A stretch of DNA of 58,173 nt from Gemmatimonadota bacterium (lineage in GTDB: Bacteria > Gemmatimonadota > Gemmatimonadetes > Gemmatimonadales > GWC2-71-9), in NCBI GenBank assembly GCA_020351775.1, contig CP070666.1:5167561-5225733 (forward strand), in the 5' to 3' direction. Position numbers and translations under genes: made by a program. This document shows, in pieces, positions 23,583-31,714 of this stretch. The notes beneath the pieces were generated by a model. It worked only from the letters and a program-made list of their open reading frames with translations, was not told where the DNA came from and searched no databases. Each line of letters begins with the position of its first letter. Positions within the stretch are counted from its first letter, which is position 1.

Positions 23583-24899
23583 CTAGCCGTCTCTAGCTCG
23601 GGCAACGAACGCACGGGTCCAATAGCCCAAGAACTCATCTGAGCGATCGACGCACCAATCCCTCTGCTTGCCGTCTAAGGAGTATGTGTACGCTTCGTGC
23701 ATACAGAGTTCGCGGATGTATTGCCGCCGACCCCTCTTGGACTTGGCTGCGAGGACAAAGTCCGGGTGGTTGACGTTGATGCGAAAAGCCTTGCGCTCGC
23801 GGACAACCCGTATGTTAGGGGGAGCCTTTGTGAAACCGGCATACGGTACAGTCGGAAGACGTCCCGTGCCTCCCTTGCGCCCAGTTTGACCAACCTTCCT
23901 TCCAGGTTCTCCTCCTCCAGCACAGCCTTCTCCAGCTAGAACCTCCTGCCATCCTTCTTCATCCCCCCGTCCAGAACTGGTTACCGTGGACGCGAGTTCC
24001 GAGTCCTTGAACACGTCCTTTAGATGCTGCATCCACTCGTCAAGCATCGCTGCGTCGCGGGCCTCGGCAGACGTCCGGATTCGCTCCTCAATGATCCTAC
24101 CCAGTTCCTCCTCAAGGTCCAACATCTTATCGAGCCAGACCTCGAATTCCTTCGTCTCCTGGAATCCTGTTCTGGAGGCATTGATCGGAGCGATGTCTCC
24201 TGATATCGCTCCGTGAAGCATCCCTTGCGTGAAGGCGTTGTGCCCGTCGAAGATCGGCACGTCCGAGATCAGAAAGTTCGCCTGACCGAGGTGTGTGACG
24301 TTTACCGAGGCAAGATCGGATGGCTCGGCCAGGATCAGGAGAGACACATCAATCGAAGCCCTGGGACTGAGCTCCTTAGCTCTAATGGTGCGCTCAAACC
24401 GTTCTCCTTCAAGAGGTGGAACAAAGGAAACCACATCCCGGCCATTCACGCCAATCTCGATACCCTTGCCGAGGAGGGAGCCCCATCTACGCTTTATGTC
24501 CTTTATAACGCGGTCCTTGCTGAAGCGGTATTTGAGGTTCTTAGGACTCACACCGCTGATTCGAATCTCCGTTCCAGCGTACGGGAGCGGGTTGCCCTTC
24601 TTACTCCCAACTCGGCCGGTTCCAAGGTTATCCCGATCGAGAGTGACCCAGACAACTCGCCCACCTTTGTGGGATAGCGTGGTCATTGATTTGCCGATGG
24701 TGACGAAGGAAAGCATGCCGACGCCCTTCTCACCGAGTTTTCCTACCTTCTTGGAAGCGCAGATGGACTGGAAGATCCGGCGTGCCTCACGCAGCTGCGT
24801 GATCGGCCTAGCGTCGCCTCGAATCCGGATCTGATGTCTGAGACTATCCACCTCCACGTCAATGTGTTTGGCTCCCTCATCAAGCAGGTTCTGGATCAA
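23583..24899 (-). CDS. GHKL-type ATP-binding protein, 5'-truncated
   Basis: The product begins abruptly at IQNLLDEGAKHIDVEV, the middle of the GHKL N-box. The Glu of the E-x-x-x-N motif and everything before it are missing, and the codon just upstream of the first TTG is a stop. The G1 motif D-x-G-x-G is also not intact (IRGDARPIT), although the G2-like GEKGVGMLSF is present. The rest resembles MORC/HSP90-like ATPases, with a coiled region (about 255-300), a Gly-rich linker and a C-terminal domain with NHPDFVLAAKSK and CMHEAYTYSLDG. Probably a decayed gene next to tRNA genes, in a more AT-rich patch. Confidence 0.65.
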   Translation of the reverse strand: MIQNLLDEGAKHIDVEVDSLRHQIRIRGDARPITQLREARRIFQSICASKKVGKLGEKGVGMLSFVTIGKSMTTLSHKGGRVVWVTLDRDNLGTGRVGSKKGNPLPYAGTEIRISGVSPKNLKYRFSKDRVIKDIKRRWGSLLGKGIEIGVNGRDVVSFVPPLEGERFERTIRAKELSPRASIDVSLLILAEPSDLASVNVTHLGQANFLISDVPIFDGHNAFTQGMLHGAISGDIAPINASRTGFQETKEFEVWLDKMLDLEEELGRIIEERIRTSAEARDAAMLDEWMQHLKDVFKDSELASTVTSSGRGDEEGWQEVLAGEGCAGGGEPGRKVGQTGRKGGTGRLPTVPYAGFTKAPPNIRVVRERKAFRINVNHPDFVLAAKSKRGRRQYIRELCMHEAYTYSLDGKQRDWCVDRSDEFLGYWTRAFVARARDG

Positions 24900-25063
24900 C
24901 TAACGCTAATATCAAGTTATAGAGTCTTAATAACGAAGATTACGCAACTACGGCCGGAAGCTACGCAAGATCTCCTGTAAAACTGACTGCCTACGGGGAA
25001 GAGCTTTGGTTTCGGTGCCCAGGTCGAAAACCCTAGACGCCAAATTCGGTGAGCTCTCTGGGC

Positions 25064-25098
25064 AATAGAAAAGCGACCCTAGCTAACCCAAAGTCGCT
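25064..25098 (-). terminator. Terminator after the tRNA genes
   Basis: On the minus strand AGCGAC pairs with GTCGCT around a 15-base loop and is followed by TTTT then CTATT. It is 16 bases past the end of tRNA-Gln and would end a transcript containing both tRNAs. The bases 24900-25063 are comparatively AT-rich and hold no gene. Confidence 0.6.
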
Positions 25099-25113
25099 CT
25101 TGTAGTTACATGA

Positions 25114-25186
25114 TTGCCCCGCCAGGGCTCGAACCTGGACTCTTCTGATCCAGAGTCAGACGTGTTGCCAGTTACACCACGGGGCA
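25114..25186 (-). tRNA. tRNA-Gln (anticodon CTG)
   Basis: The minus strand folds into a full cloverleaf of 73 bases: acceptor TGCCCCG/CGGGGCA with discriminator A, D-arm GTGTAACTGGCAACAC, anticodon loop C-T-C-T-G-G-A giving anticodon CTG, and T-arm with GGTTCGAGCC. It reads CAG codons. The 3' CCA is not encoded (the next bases are T-C-A-T), so tail addition and RNase Z maturation are required. Confidence 0.95.
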
Positions 25187-25205
25187 CCGATCAGATACTG
25201 CCAAG

Positions 25206-25278
25206 TGGAGCTGAGGGGAGTCGAACCCCTGACCTCCTGGGTGCGATCCAGGCGCTCTCCCAACTGAGCTACAGCCCC
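25206..25278 (-). tRNA. tRNA-Ala (anticodon CGC)
   Basis: A 73-base cloverleaf on the minus strand: acceptor GGGGCTG/CAGCTCC with discriminator A, D-arm AGCTCAGTTGGGAGAGC, anticodon loop A-T-C-G-C-A-C giving CGC, and T-arm GGGGTTCGACTCCCC. It reads GCG codons. CCA is not encoded. It lies 19 bases upstream of tRNA-Gln, so the pair is probably one transcript. Confidence 0.95.
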
Positions 25279-25433
25279 AAGATGACATCCCACGGTAGCG
25301 CGATGGGACGGGGTAGGCAACGTATTGGGCCGGCGAAACCTGGTCAAGCCCGTCTGGTCGCTCGCTCCCGCTACGTGCCGGCGGCCGGGCACCGTCCCTC
25401 ACTCCAAGCGGGGGACTTCACTGCGTCCGGCCA

Positions 25434-26378
25434 TCACTGCTCGAATGCCCTGTTCGGTGGCTTCTCGTCAGCATGTGGCACCGCAATCTCCAGGCCATCC
25501 TTTGCCGCAACCACGTCGCTGAACACCGCCTGGGCTTGCTCGACTAACACCTTCGCACTGACCGAATAGCGCGCGGAGAAGTGTGTGAGCACCAGCCGTT
25601 TGACTCGGGCTGCCAACGCGACCTGCGCGGCTTCGGCTGCCGTGGAATGATCCGTCTCGCACGCTCTGTCCTTTTCATCGTTTCCGAAGGTGGCGTCATG
25701 CACCAGCAGGTCAGCACCCTCTGCCGCGGCAACCACGCTCTCACACGGCCGCGTATCCCCACTCAGCACAACCAGGCGACCGGGCCGGGCGGGCCCCACC
25801 AGATCATCCGGCCTCACCACCCTATGGTCGGGCAGTTCCACCGACTCGCCCCTGTGCAGCCTGCCCCACAACGGGCCCTCAGGCACGCCCAACTCGGTCG
25901 CCCGCTCGGGATTGAACCGTCCCAGCCGCTCGTGCTCACGCAATGCGTACCCCAGCGCCGCGCCACCGTGTTTTACATCGATCACCTCGATCGCGTATTC
26001 ATGCCGATCCAGTCGGTCCCCCGGCTTCAACTCGCGCACTTCGATCGGGAACGTTGGCCGCTCCAGCCCCAAGTTGATGGCTGAGCCCAGCACCCGCTTG
26101 GCACCGGGAGGGCCGTAGCAAACCATGGGTTCAGTCCGCCCCTGCAACGCCAGCGTGCGGATCAGCCCGATGACACCCAGATAATGATCGGCATGGAAAT
26201 GCGTGAAGAAGATTTCTGACAAAGAGAAGCCCACACCGTAGCGCATCATCTGCCGCTGGGTTCCCTCACCGCAGTCGAACAGTAACGTCTCTCCCGCGCG
26301 CGTAATCGCAATGGATGAAACCGAACGTTCCACGGTAGGGCGAGCGGCAGAGGTACCCAGAAAGGTCAGGGACAACAT
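25434..26378 (-). CDS. rnz: Ribonuclease Z
   Basis: A 314-residue metallo-beta-lactamase fold endonuclease that trims the 3' trailer of tRNA precursors lacking CCA. Motifs are LTFLGTSAARPT at the start, FDCGEGTQRQMM, the zinc box THFHADHYLGVIGL, and the late LSGDTRPC, HDATF and LTHFSARYS. Length agrees with the bacterial short form. It lies upstream of two tRNA genes on the same strand, both without encoded CCA and therefore likely substrates. The ATG at 26378 has a TATATT element only 6 bases upstream. Confidence 0.95.
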   Translation of the reverse strand: MLSLTFLGTSAARPTVERSVSSIAITRAGETLLFDCGEGTQRQMMRYGVGFSLSEIFFTHFHADHYLGVIGLIRTLALQGRTEPMVCYGPPGAKRVLGSAINLGLERPTFPIEVRELKPGDRLDRHEYAIEVIDVKHGGAALGYALREHERLGRFNPERATELGVPEGPLWGRLHRGESVELPDHRVVRPDDLVGPARPGRLVVLSGDTRPCESVVAAAEGADLLVHDATFGNDEKDRACETDHSTAAEAAQVALAARVKRLVLTHFSARYSVSAKVLVEQAQAVFSDVVAAKDGLEIAVPHADEKPPNRAFEQ

Positions 26379-26384
26379 GAAGCG

Positions 26385-26390
26385 AATATA
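26385..26390 (-). promoter_or_regulatory. -10 element close to the rnz start
   Basis: TATATT on the minus strand ends 6 bases before the rnz ATG with no Shine-Dalgarno between, consistent with a leaderless mRNA. No clear -35 is seen. Confidence 0.35.
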
Positions 26391-26413
26391 ACGGGAACTA
26401 AGGGACCCCCCGA

Positions 26414-27301
26414 CTAGAACAATGAGATGTTAGTGTATCTCCCCGGTCTCTCACGCACGTCGTCAAGCAGTTTCCTCAGTGACACCAGCAACTCGTGCAA
26501 ATCGTCGTGTATCGTCTTGTCCTTGAGCAGCATACCGACCGACCCACTGGTATCGCTCATCTGCTGCAGCATCGCGCTGAGAGCCATCGTCGCTCCGGCG
26601 AGCCCCTGGGCCATCTCCGTTACGTTTTCGGTCAGTTCGTCGAGCTGCGAAAGTGACTCATGGATGCCGGGATTGGCCAGCGTGGTATCGAGTCGCAGCG
26701 CAACCTGCTCCAGTGCCTCAAACGACGCTGCGGCCTGTGCCACTAGCGGCCCTTCGCCGGTACGTGCAATCACGTCTAATGCCCGTTCAGTCGCCTGCAG
26801 CGTATTATGCACATCTTCCGCCATCTGAGCCGTCAACAGCCGCTGCATTCCGATAAGCACCTCAACCGCCTCATCTGCCAAGCCGTCGACTGCATCGGTA
26901 ATCTCACTCCCGCTGCTGCCAATGATTGCCTGACCCTCCGCGAGCAATGTCTCTGACGCACCAGGGCTGTAATCCACATACTTGGCGCCTAGAAAGTCGA
27001 GCGACTTGATTGTGACCTGGGCATCGATCTTCGGGGGGAATCGTCGATTCACCTCCAAGGTCACCAGCACCCGGCCTTCATCCTGAAGGTCCCGTCTTGC
27101 CACACGTCCCACGCCAACTCCGGAGATCTGGACGGGGTCTCCCACATTCAGGTTGCCGACTTCGGTGAACTCCACCGGAATCTCGATCTGAGATGTGCGG
27201 AACGACCGGCCCGTGAGCCACATCAGTCCCGCGAAAAACCCGGTGATGGCCACGACGACCAACAATCCGACCGAGACTTCTTGCTTGTAATAGAGATCCA
27301 T
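26414..27301 (-). CDS. mlaD: MlaD/MCE family lipid transport protein
   Basis: A 295-residue protein with one N-terminal membrane helix (VGLLVVVAITGFFAGLMWL) followed by an MCE domain (about 40-115; VEFTEVGNLNVGDPVQISGV in part, and KSLDFLGAKYVDY). The C-terminal half is a long helical, coiled-coil-like tail. MlaD forms a hexameric periplasmic channel on the Mla ABC complex that moves phospholipids between the membranes. It is the third gene of the operon mlaE-mlaF-mlaD. mlaB and mlaC are absent nearby, as in many non-proteobacterial operons. Confidence 0.9.
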   Translation of the reverse strand: MDLYYKQEVSVGLLVVVAITGFFAGLMWLTGRSFRTSQIEIPVEFTEVGNLNVGDPVQISGVGVGRVARRDLQDEGRVLVTLEVNRRFPPKIDAQVTIKSLDFLGAKYVDYSPGASETLLAEGQAIIGSSGSEITDAVDGLADEAVEVLIGMQRLLTAQMAEDVHNTLQATERALDVIARTGEGPLVAQAAASFEALEQVALRLDTTLANPGIHESLSQLDELTENVTEMAQGLAGATMALSAMLQQMSDTSGSVGMLLKDKTIHDDLHELLVSLRKLLDDVRERPGRYTNISLF

Positions 27302-27329
27302 TGGAACCGGCCCTTCGAATCACAACTAT

Positions 27330-28064
27330 TTACCGAAAATCGCGCTCCAGGAACTGCTGCACAGCCTGATTGTCTGCCTCTCTGAACTCTTCTGGCGAAC
27401 CAATTGCCTGTATTCTGCCATCAGACAACAACGCAATCCGATCAGCGACACGGAACGATCCCCTCACATCGTGGGATACAACAACGCTGGTCACACCTAG
27501 TTCGTCGCACAGCTTCTCGACCAAGGAATCGATTATGTCAGCATTGACGGGATCCAATCCCGAGGTGGGCTCGTCGTACAGCAGATACGTCGGCTGCCCC
27601 GCAATCGCTCTAGCCAGCCCAACGCGCTTCCTCATACCTCCGGACAGATCAGCCGGATACTTCGATGCCGTGTTCTGTGGCAGGTTCACGAGACCCAAAC
27701 ATTCCAGGACTCGATTGTGGCAGTACGCTTTGTCGGAAGCACATGCGTCGTCAGTAATCCCAAGCTTTATGTTCTCGAACACATTCATCGAGTCGAAAAG
27801 GGCGCCAAACTGGAACACGTAGCCTATGGTGTTGCGAAGCCTTGAGAGCTCATTCCGCTTCAAGTGCACCACATCCATTCCGTCGACGTTGACCGTTCCA
27901 CTGTCGGGGTGAAGCAGGCCGTTTATGTGCTTCAGCAACACACTCTTGCCAGTTCCCGATGGGCCCAGCAGTGCCACCGTCTCGCCCCGCCGCACGTCAA
28001 AATCGACCCCGTCCAGGACCACAAGATCGCCGAAGCGTTTGTGGACACCCTTAAGGGTGATCAT
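27330..28064 (-). CDS. mlaF: Mla-type ABC transporter ATP-binding protein
   Basis: A 244-residue ATPase: Walker A GPSGTGKS, Q-loop YVFQFGALFD, signature LSGGMRKRVGLARAI, Walker B LLYDEPTSGLDP, and switch His in VVSHDV. It powers the MlaE permease. The ATG at 28064 gives the usual MITLKGVHKRFG N-terminus; a GTG at 28073 is closer to GAGG and is an alternative. It lies between mlaE and mlaD on the same strand. Confidence 0.93.
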   Translation of the reverse strand: MITLKGVHKRFGDLVVLDGVDFDVRRGETVALLGPSGTGKSVLLKHINGLLHPDSGTVNVDGMDVVHLKRNELSRLRNTIGYVFQFGALFDSMNVFENIKLGITDDACASDKAYCHNRVLECLGLVNLPQNTASKYPADLSGGMRKRVGLARAIAGQPTYLLYDEPTSGLDPVNADIIDSLVEKLCDELGVTSVVVSHDVRGSFRVADRIALLSDGRIQAIGSPEEFREADNQAVQQFLERDFR

Positions 28065-28166
28065 TGGACACACATCCTCAGGCTAACGTAGGCGCACAAT
28101 TCAACGCCAAGTGTGCCACCACACACTATCTCAACGGACACAATGCTCTCGCTCATGACACGCCCC

Positions 28167-28994
28167 TCACTGCAACAGCACTTTCGCGAGAGCCACGTCC
28201 AGGAAGAGGATCAGCACCGAGGCGCTCACCACGGCAGCAGTCGTAGACCGTCCGACACCTTCGGCACCCTGCTTCGTGCTGAAGCCCATGTAGCACGGGA
28301 CAATCGTTATCGCGAGCCCAAAGGCGAACGACTTTATCATCGAGTACCAGAGGTCGAAGGGTCGGAAGAAGTAGCGAGCACCGTACACGAAATCCGCATT
28401 GCTGATTCCCAGAGACCCTTTTGCCGCGACCCACCCAGCGGCGATGCCCACCGCATCCGCGAAGACAACCAGGACAGGCAACATCAACGTCCCGGCAACG
28501 ACCCGCGGGATGATCAGATGTGAAACCGAGGAGCGGCCCAGGCTTTCGAGCGCGTCGATCTGCTCAGTGACGCGCATTGTCCCCAGTTCGGCTGCATAGC
28601 GCGCGCCGATACGGCCAGCGAGAATGAGGCCGGTCAGCACCGGTCCCAGCTCGAGCACAATCGACTCGACAATCACGCCTGCGGCGAAGTAGACCGGGAT
28701 ACCGCCTGTGAACTGATATCCCGCCTGCAATGAAGTGACCCCACCAGCGAATGCGGCGGTCAACAGAACTATGAACAACGAGCCGTAGCCCACATGCACA
28801 CCCTGCTCCACAGCCCGCGGTGCCCAGATCCGCCACTGAGGCAGCCCGCGGATCACCTCCCAGAGTAGATAGGCTATGCGCCCCACATGGCTGGCTGCCC
28901 CCAAGCTGGCCCGGCCGACGAGCCTCATGACGCCAGCCGCCGGCTGTGACTTGGTCTGGTAGTAGGCATCAGTCAGACGCCAGTTGCGTGCCAT
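28167..28994 (-). CDS. mlaE: MlaE family ABC transporter permease
   Basis: A 275-residue membrane protein with five or six helices and the MlaE signature region ELGPVLTGLILAGRIGARYA followed by ELGTMRVTEQIDALE. This is the coupling segment that contacts the ATPase. An N-terminal amphipathic stretch precedes the first helix. The ATG at 28994 follows GGTGGG by 5 bases. First gene of the mlaE-F-D operon; the 188 bases upstream contain no further feature. Confidence 0.92.
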   Translation of the reverse strand: MARNWRLTDAYYQTKSQPAAGVMRLVGRASLGAASHVGRIAYLLWEVIRGLPQWRIWAPRAVEQGVHVGYGSLFIVLLTAAFAGGVTSLQAGYQFTGGIPVYFAAGVIVESIVLELGPVLTGLILAGRIGARYAAELGTMRVTEQIDALESLGRSSVSHLIIPRVVAGTLMLPVLVVFADAVGIAAGWVAAKGSLGISNADFVYGARYFFRPFDLWYSMIKSFAFGLAITIVPCYMGFSTKQGAEGVGRSTTAAVVSASVLILFLDVALAKVLLQ

Positions 28995-29182
28995 CAATAC
29001 CCACCGTCCAGTACGTTCCTCATGGCCGTACGGCTCCGCAGTTCACAGTGTCCGGTCAATCCCCACCAGCAGCCTCGCAGAGTCCAGGTGCCAAGGAGTA
29101 ACACATACGTGACAAGCAAGCGTCAAGAGACAGTGACTGAAGCGTGAGTGCCGTCATCCAGCGTCTCTCATCAACGGTCCCC

Positions 29183-29647
29183 TCAAAGCACCACGCCTGT
29201 GAAGAGCGATAGCAACGCCAGCACGCCCGCCACGTACGATATCAGAACTAGTCGGCGGCTGTATCGGTCTACGGCAGGCAGCAGGCGGCCGTCGTCCGTG
29301 GGTACGGCTATTCCGCCCAACTTGACCGCCGTTGGGACTCCAACTAGCAAGACCAGCGCGCCACCGATCAGACCTGCCCCCTGCATTATCCACACGCCTA
29401 TCGAGGGTACCGTGTTCTCCGCCGCTCCATTCTGAACCAGCAGCATTGTCCAGACGATCCCGGTCCCAAGAGTCAGCAGAGCACCAAGACCGACGACGAG
29501 TGTGTGAACCTGGGTCAGTAGACGGTACACGACCGCCTGAACCACTGGCGACTCGCGCCGGACATTGACCGCCAGCAGGATGGCCGCCGCGGCCCCTCCA
29601 ATCCAGAGCGCAGAGCCCAGAAAGTGAATGAAACGAACGGTGAGCAC
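29183..29647 (-). CDS. Four-helix membrane protein (DUF2269/CopD-like)
   Basis: A 154-residue membrane protein with four helices. The first, VRFIHFLGSALWIGGAAAAI, carries a His and W-I-G-G pattern shared with DUF2269 and CopD-like proteins, some of which bind haem or copper. A second His lies in LTQVHTLVVGLGAL. The GTG start at 29647 overlaps the stop of the upstream DUF2203 gene by one base (TAGTG), so the two are coupled. Function is unknown. Confidence 0.7.
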   Translation of the reverse strand: MLTVRFIHFLGSALWIGGAAAAILLAVNVRRESPVVQAVVYRLLTQVHTLVVGLGALLTLGTGIVWTMLLVQNGAAENTVPSIGVWIMQGAGLIGGALVLLVGVPTAVKLGGIAVPTDDGRLLPAVDRYSRRLVLISYVAGVLALLSLFTGVVL

Positions 29648-30078
29648 TATTCAGATCCCTCCTGTACCAGATCGGGCTCCAGCTCCCGACGGCCAGCGAA
29701 CCCGGCGTCTAGCTCATGCCAATGCGTGATCTCTGCTTCTCCCAGCTTCCAGCAGAGGAAGATGTCCCGGCCCTCTAGCTGTGAAAAGAAATCGACCAGC
29801 CCGTCGTCAAAACCCTTGAAGACACAACCAACCGCTGACAGTTCATCCAGATAGCCCGTTATTTGTTGCGCGACCTTCTCTACCTCTTCACGCAGGGCCA
29901 CCTGCTCTTTGGTCTCGCCAAGCTCGCTGCGGCTACCGGCAGCTATGACTTCGTAGCGCCTCACCCCATCCTGCCAACTCTTGTAAGACCTGACTATGTC
30001 AGACACTATTGGGCGTACGTACGGGAGCGTCCTGTTTGCCTCCTCCACCGTAAAGTATCTGATCGACTTGTCTGCCAT
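29647..30078 (-). CDS. DUF2203 family protein
   Basis: A 143-residue soluble protein with the DUF2203 pattern: YFTVEEANRTLPYVRPIV at the start, a helical hairpin, then ELSAVGCVFKGFDDGLVDF and VFLCWKLGE-like FLCWKLGEAEITHWHELD near the end. The family has no established function. The ATG at 30078 matches the usual N-terminus; longer in-frame starts would add 60 residues of unrelated sequence. It is coupled to the downstream membrane-protein gene. Confidence 0.85.
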   Translation of the reverse strand: MADKSIRYFTVEEANRTLPYVRPIVSDIVRSYKSWQDGVRRYEVIAAGSRSELGETKEQVALREEVEKVAQQITGYLDELSAVGCVFKGFDDGLVDFFSQLEGRDIFLCWKLGEAEITHWHELDAGFAGRRELEPDLVQEGSE

Positions 30079-30298
30079 CCGAGTTGTCCCCAAAAGCGAC
30101 GGTACCGGTTCCATAATCACGGACGAGAACGGAGCGGGCCACTCATTGCCCAGCGATATCCGACCCCACCGCGGTGTCCTCATCAAGCTCGACAGTGGCG
30201 CCGGATCGAGGATCCAGTGGCTACGCCGACACGGCCGATGGCGAAAGGTAACGGGGTCCTGCATCCCTCCAAGACCAATCAGGACTGCTCGGATGGGC

Positions 30299-31138
30299 TC
30301 ACGGCCTCCCCCCCCTTACCCAGCGATCCAGTTCGCGGCTCGCTGCGCGATACCCCTCCTCCACGTAGGTTACCACCGAGTCGAGGGCAAATGTCGCCTG
30401 CTGCTGGCGTTGCGGCCGGACCAACACCATTGGCACTCCCCTATTCCGCCATCGGGCGACTTCCTGCTCTACCTGCGCAGCCATCAGGATGCGCAGCGCC
30501 GCAGAGTGTGCGCGAACCAACGCGGGGAACACTGGTTCTCGCTCCGCTGGATCCGCGTACAGCGATGGCCCTGCATCAACCGCGAATATCATGTCAGGCT
30601 GGAACTCACCTGCCACATCGAGCGGCAGTACCGCCCTCATTCCTCCGTCGATGCATGCCCGATCCCCGATTCGGCCCGCCGGATAGTATAGCGGCAGCGC
30701 ACACGATGCGTAGAGTGCATCCACCAACGGTACGTGGACCCGACCGCCGGCACCCAACAGCAATAGTTCACCGCTCTGGGCGTCGACCGTGGTCACCGTG
30801 AGCGGTACTCCGAGCTCATCGAACTGCCGCGCTGGCACCAGCCGGCCGATCGTGCGGCGCAGCGGCGCAGCCTGCAACAGGCTGGATGCAAAGGGCCCCA
30901 GAAGCGCTCCGAGTGACAAGGCGGCCACGTCCCCACGGTCGATGGAAGTGATACGCTTCAGGACATCCGGGTACGAGAGCCCGCTGGCAAATGCCGCCGC
31001 CACCACCGCTCCCATCGATGTGCCGACATAGTGTGCCGGTGTGATATCTATCTCCCTCAAGGCCTCGATCGCTCCGACGTGAGCCGCCGCTTTGGCACCC
31101 CCGCCGCTGAACACAGCGATAACGCGTATTGGCTTCAC
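30299..31138 (-). CDS. Patatin-like phospholipase (RssA-like)
   Basis: A 279-residue serine hydrolase with a Ser-Asp dyad: oxyanion loop FSGGGAKAAAHVG, nucleophile GTSMGAVVAAAF and Asp in DGGMRAVLPL. Such proteins cleave acyl chains from phospholipids; the small RssA-like forms are cytoplasmic and of unknown target. The start overlaps the end of the thioesterase gene (ATGA, 31135-31138), implying a shared operon and a possible joint role in acyl-lipid turnover. Confidence 0.9.
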   Translation of the reverse strand: MKPIRVIAVFSGGGAKAAAHVGAIEALREIDITPAHYVGTSMGAVVAAAFASGLSYPDVLKRITSIDRGDVAALSLGALLGPFASSLLQAAPLRRTIGRLVPARQFDELGVPLTVTTVDAQSGELLLLGAGGRVHVPLVDALYASCALPLYYPAGRIGDRACIDGGMRAVLPLDVAGEFQPDMIFAVDAGPSLYADPAEREPVFPALVRAHSAALRILMAAQVEQEVARWRNRGVPMVLVRPQRQQQATFALDSVVTYVEEGYRAASRELDRWVRGGRP

Positions 31139-31626
31139 TGCAGTCCAGCTCCCGGTTGTTGGAGCCTCCGATGGCGCCTTTCCTTGGCGTGTTCATACCA
31201 CTCCCGTTCCTGTGCCGATCCCGGCTCCACTGGCGGCACCGGAGTAGGGCGCCCATCCCCGTCGATGGCCACGAACGTCAGGTAGCAGCTATTCGTGTGT
31301 CGTCGCTCGCCAGTCAGGATATTCTCAGCCTCGACCCTGACCCCCACGTCTATTGAAGTGCGGCCCACATAGTTCACATTCGCCTTGGCAATCACCAGCT
31401 CACCCAAGTGGATTGGCTCCCTGAACTCCACCCGTTCGATCGAAACCGTCACACAAGGGTTCTGTGCGTGACGGACCGCTGCGACGGCAGCCGCACGATC
31501 GATCAGTGAGAGTATCACACCACCGAACACGTTCCCCAGATTGTTGGCCATGTTCGGCATCATCAGCTCAGTCATCGTGGACTGGGATGCGCTGGCGGGA
31601 CGGGAGGGAAGTCGGCTGGAGTGCAT
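31135..31626 (-). CDS. Hotdog-fold acyl-CoA thioesterase
   Basis: A 163-residue hotdog protein of the YciA/BACH type, which hydrolyses acyl-CoA. Family features are MMPNMANNLGNVFGGVILSL (the Asn-Gly loop with active-site Asp nearby), VTVSIERVEFREPIHLGELV and NVNYVGRTSIDVGV. The ATG at 31626 follows AAGGAGAG by about 4 bases; an upstream in-frame start overlaps the nadE 3' end. The C-terminal 30 residues are basic and variable. Coupled to the patatin gene. Confidence 0.88.
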   Translation of the reverse strand: MHSSRLPSRPASASQSTMTELMMPNMANNLGNVFGGVILSLIDRAAAVAAVRHAQNPCVTVSIERVEFREPIHLGELVIAKANVNYVGRTSIDVGVRVEAENILTGERRHTNSCYLTFVAIDGDGRPTPVPPVEPGSAQEREWYEHAKERRHRRLQQPGAGLQ

Positions 31627-31714
31627 GGTCTCTCCTTCCCTGTACTCACTCACATTGCCGCTCTTGCCCCTGCAGGCTGAGGGGAGCGAGTCGGGCAGTT
31701 GAATGGGATGGGTG

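Noticed and set aside
23392..25113. Integrative element with attachment repeat at tRNA-Gln
   Set aside because: No copy of the tRNA 3' end and no integrase are seen in the flanking DNA; only a decayed ATPase supports the idea.
29863..30801. Long plus-strand open frame of 312 codons
   Set aside because: Pro/Arg/Ser-rich composition typical of a shadow frame; it runs antisense to the DUF2203 and patatin genes.
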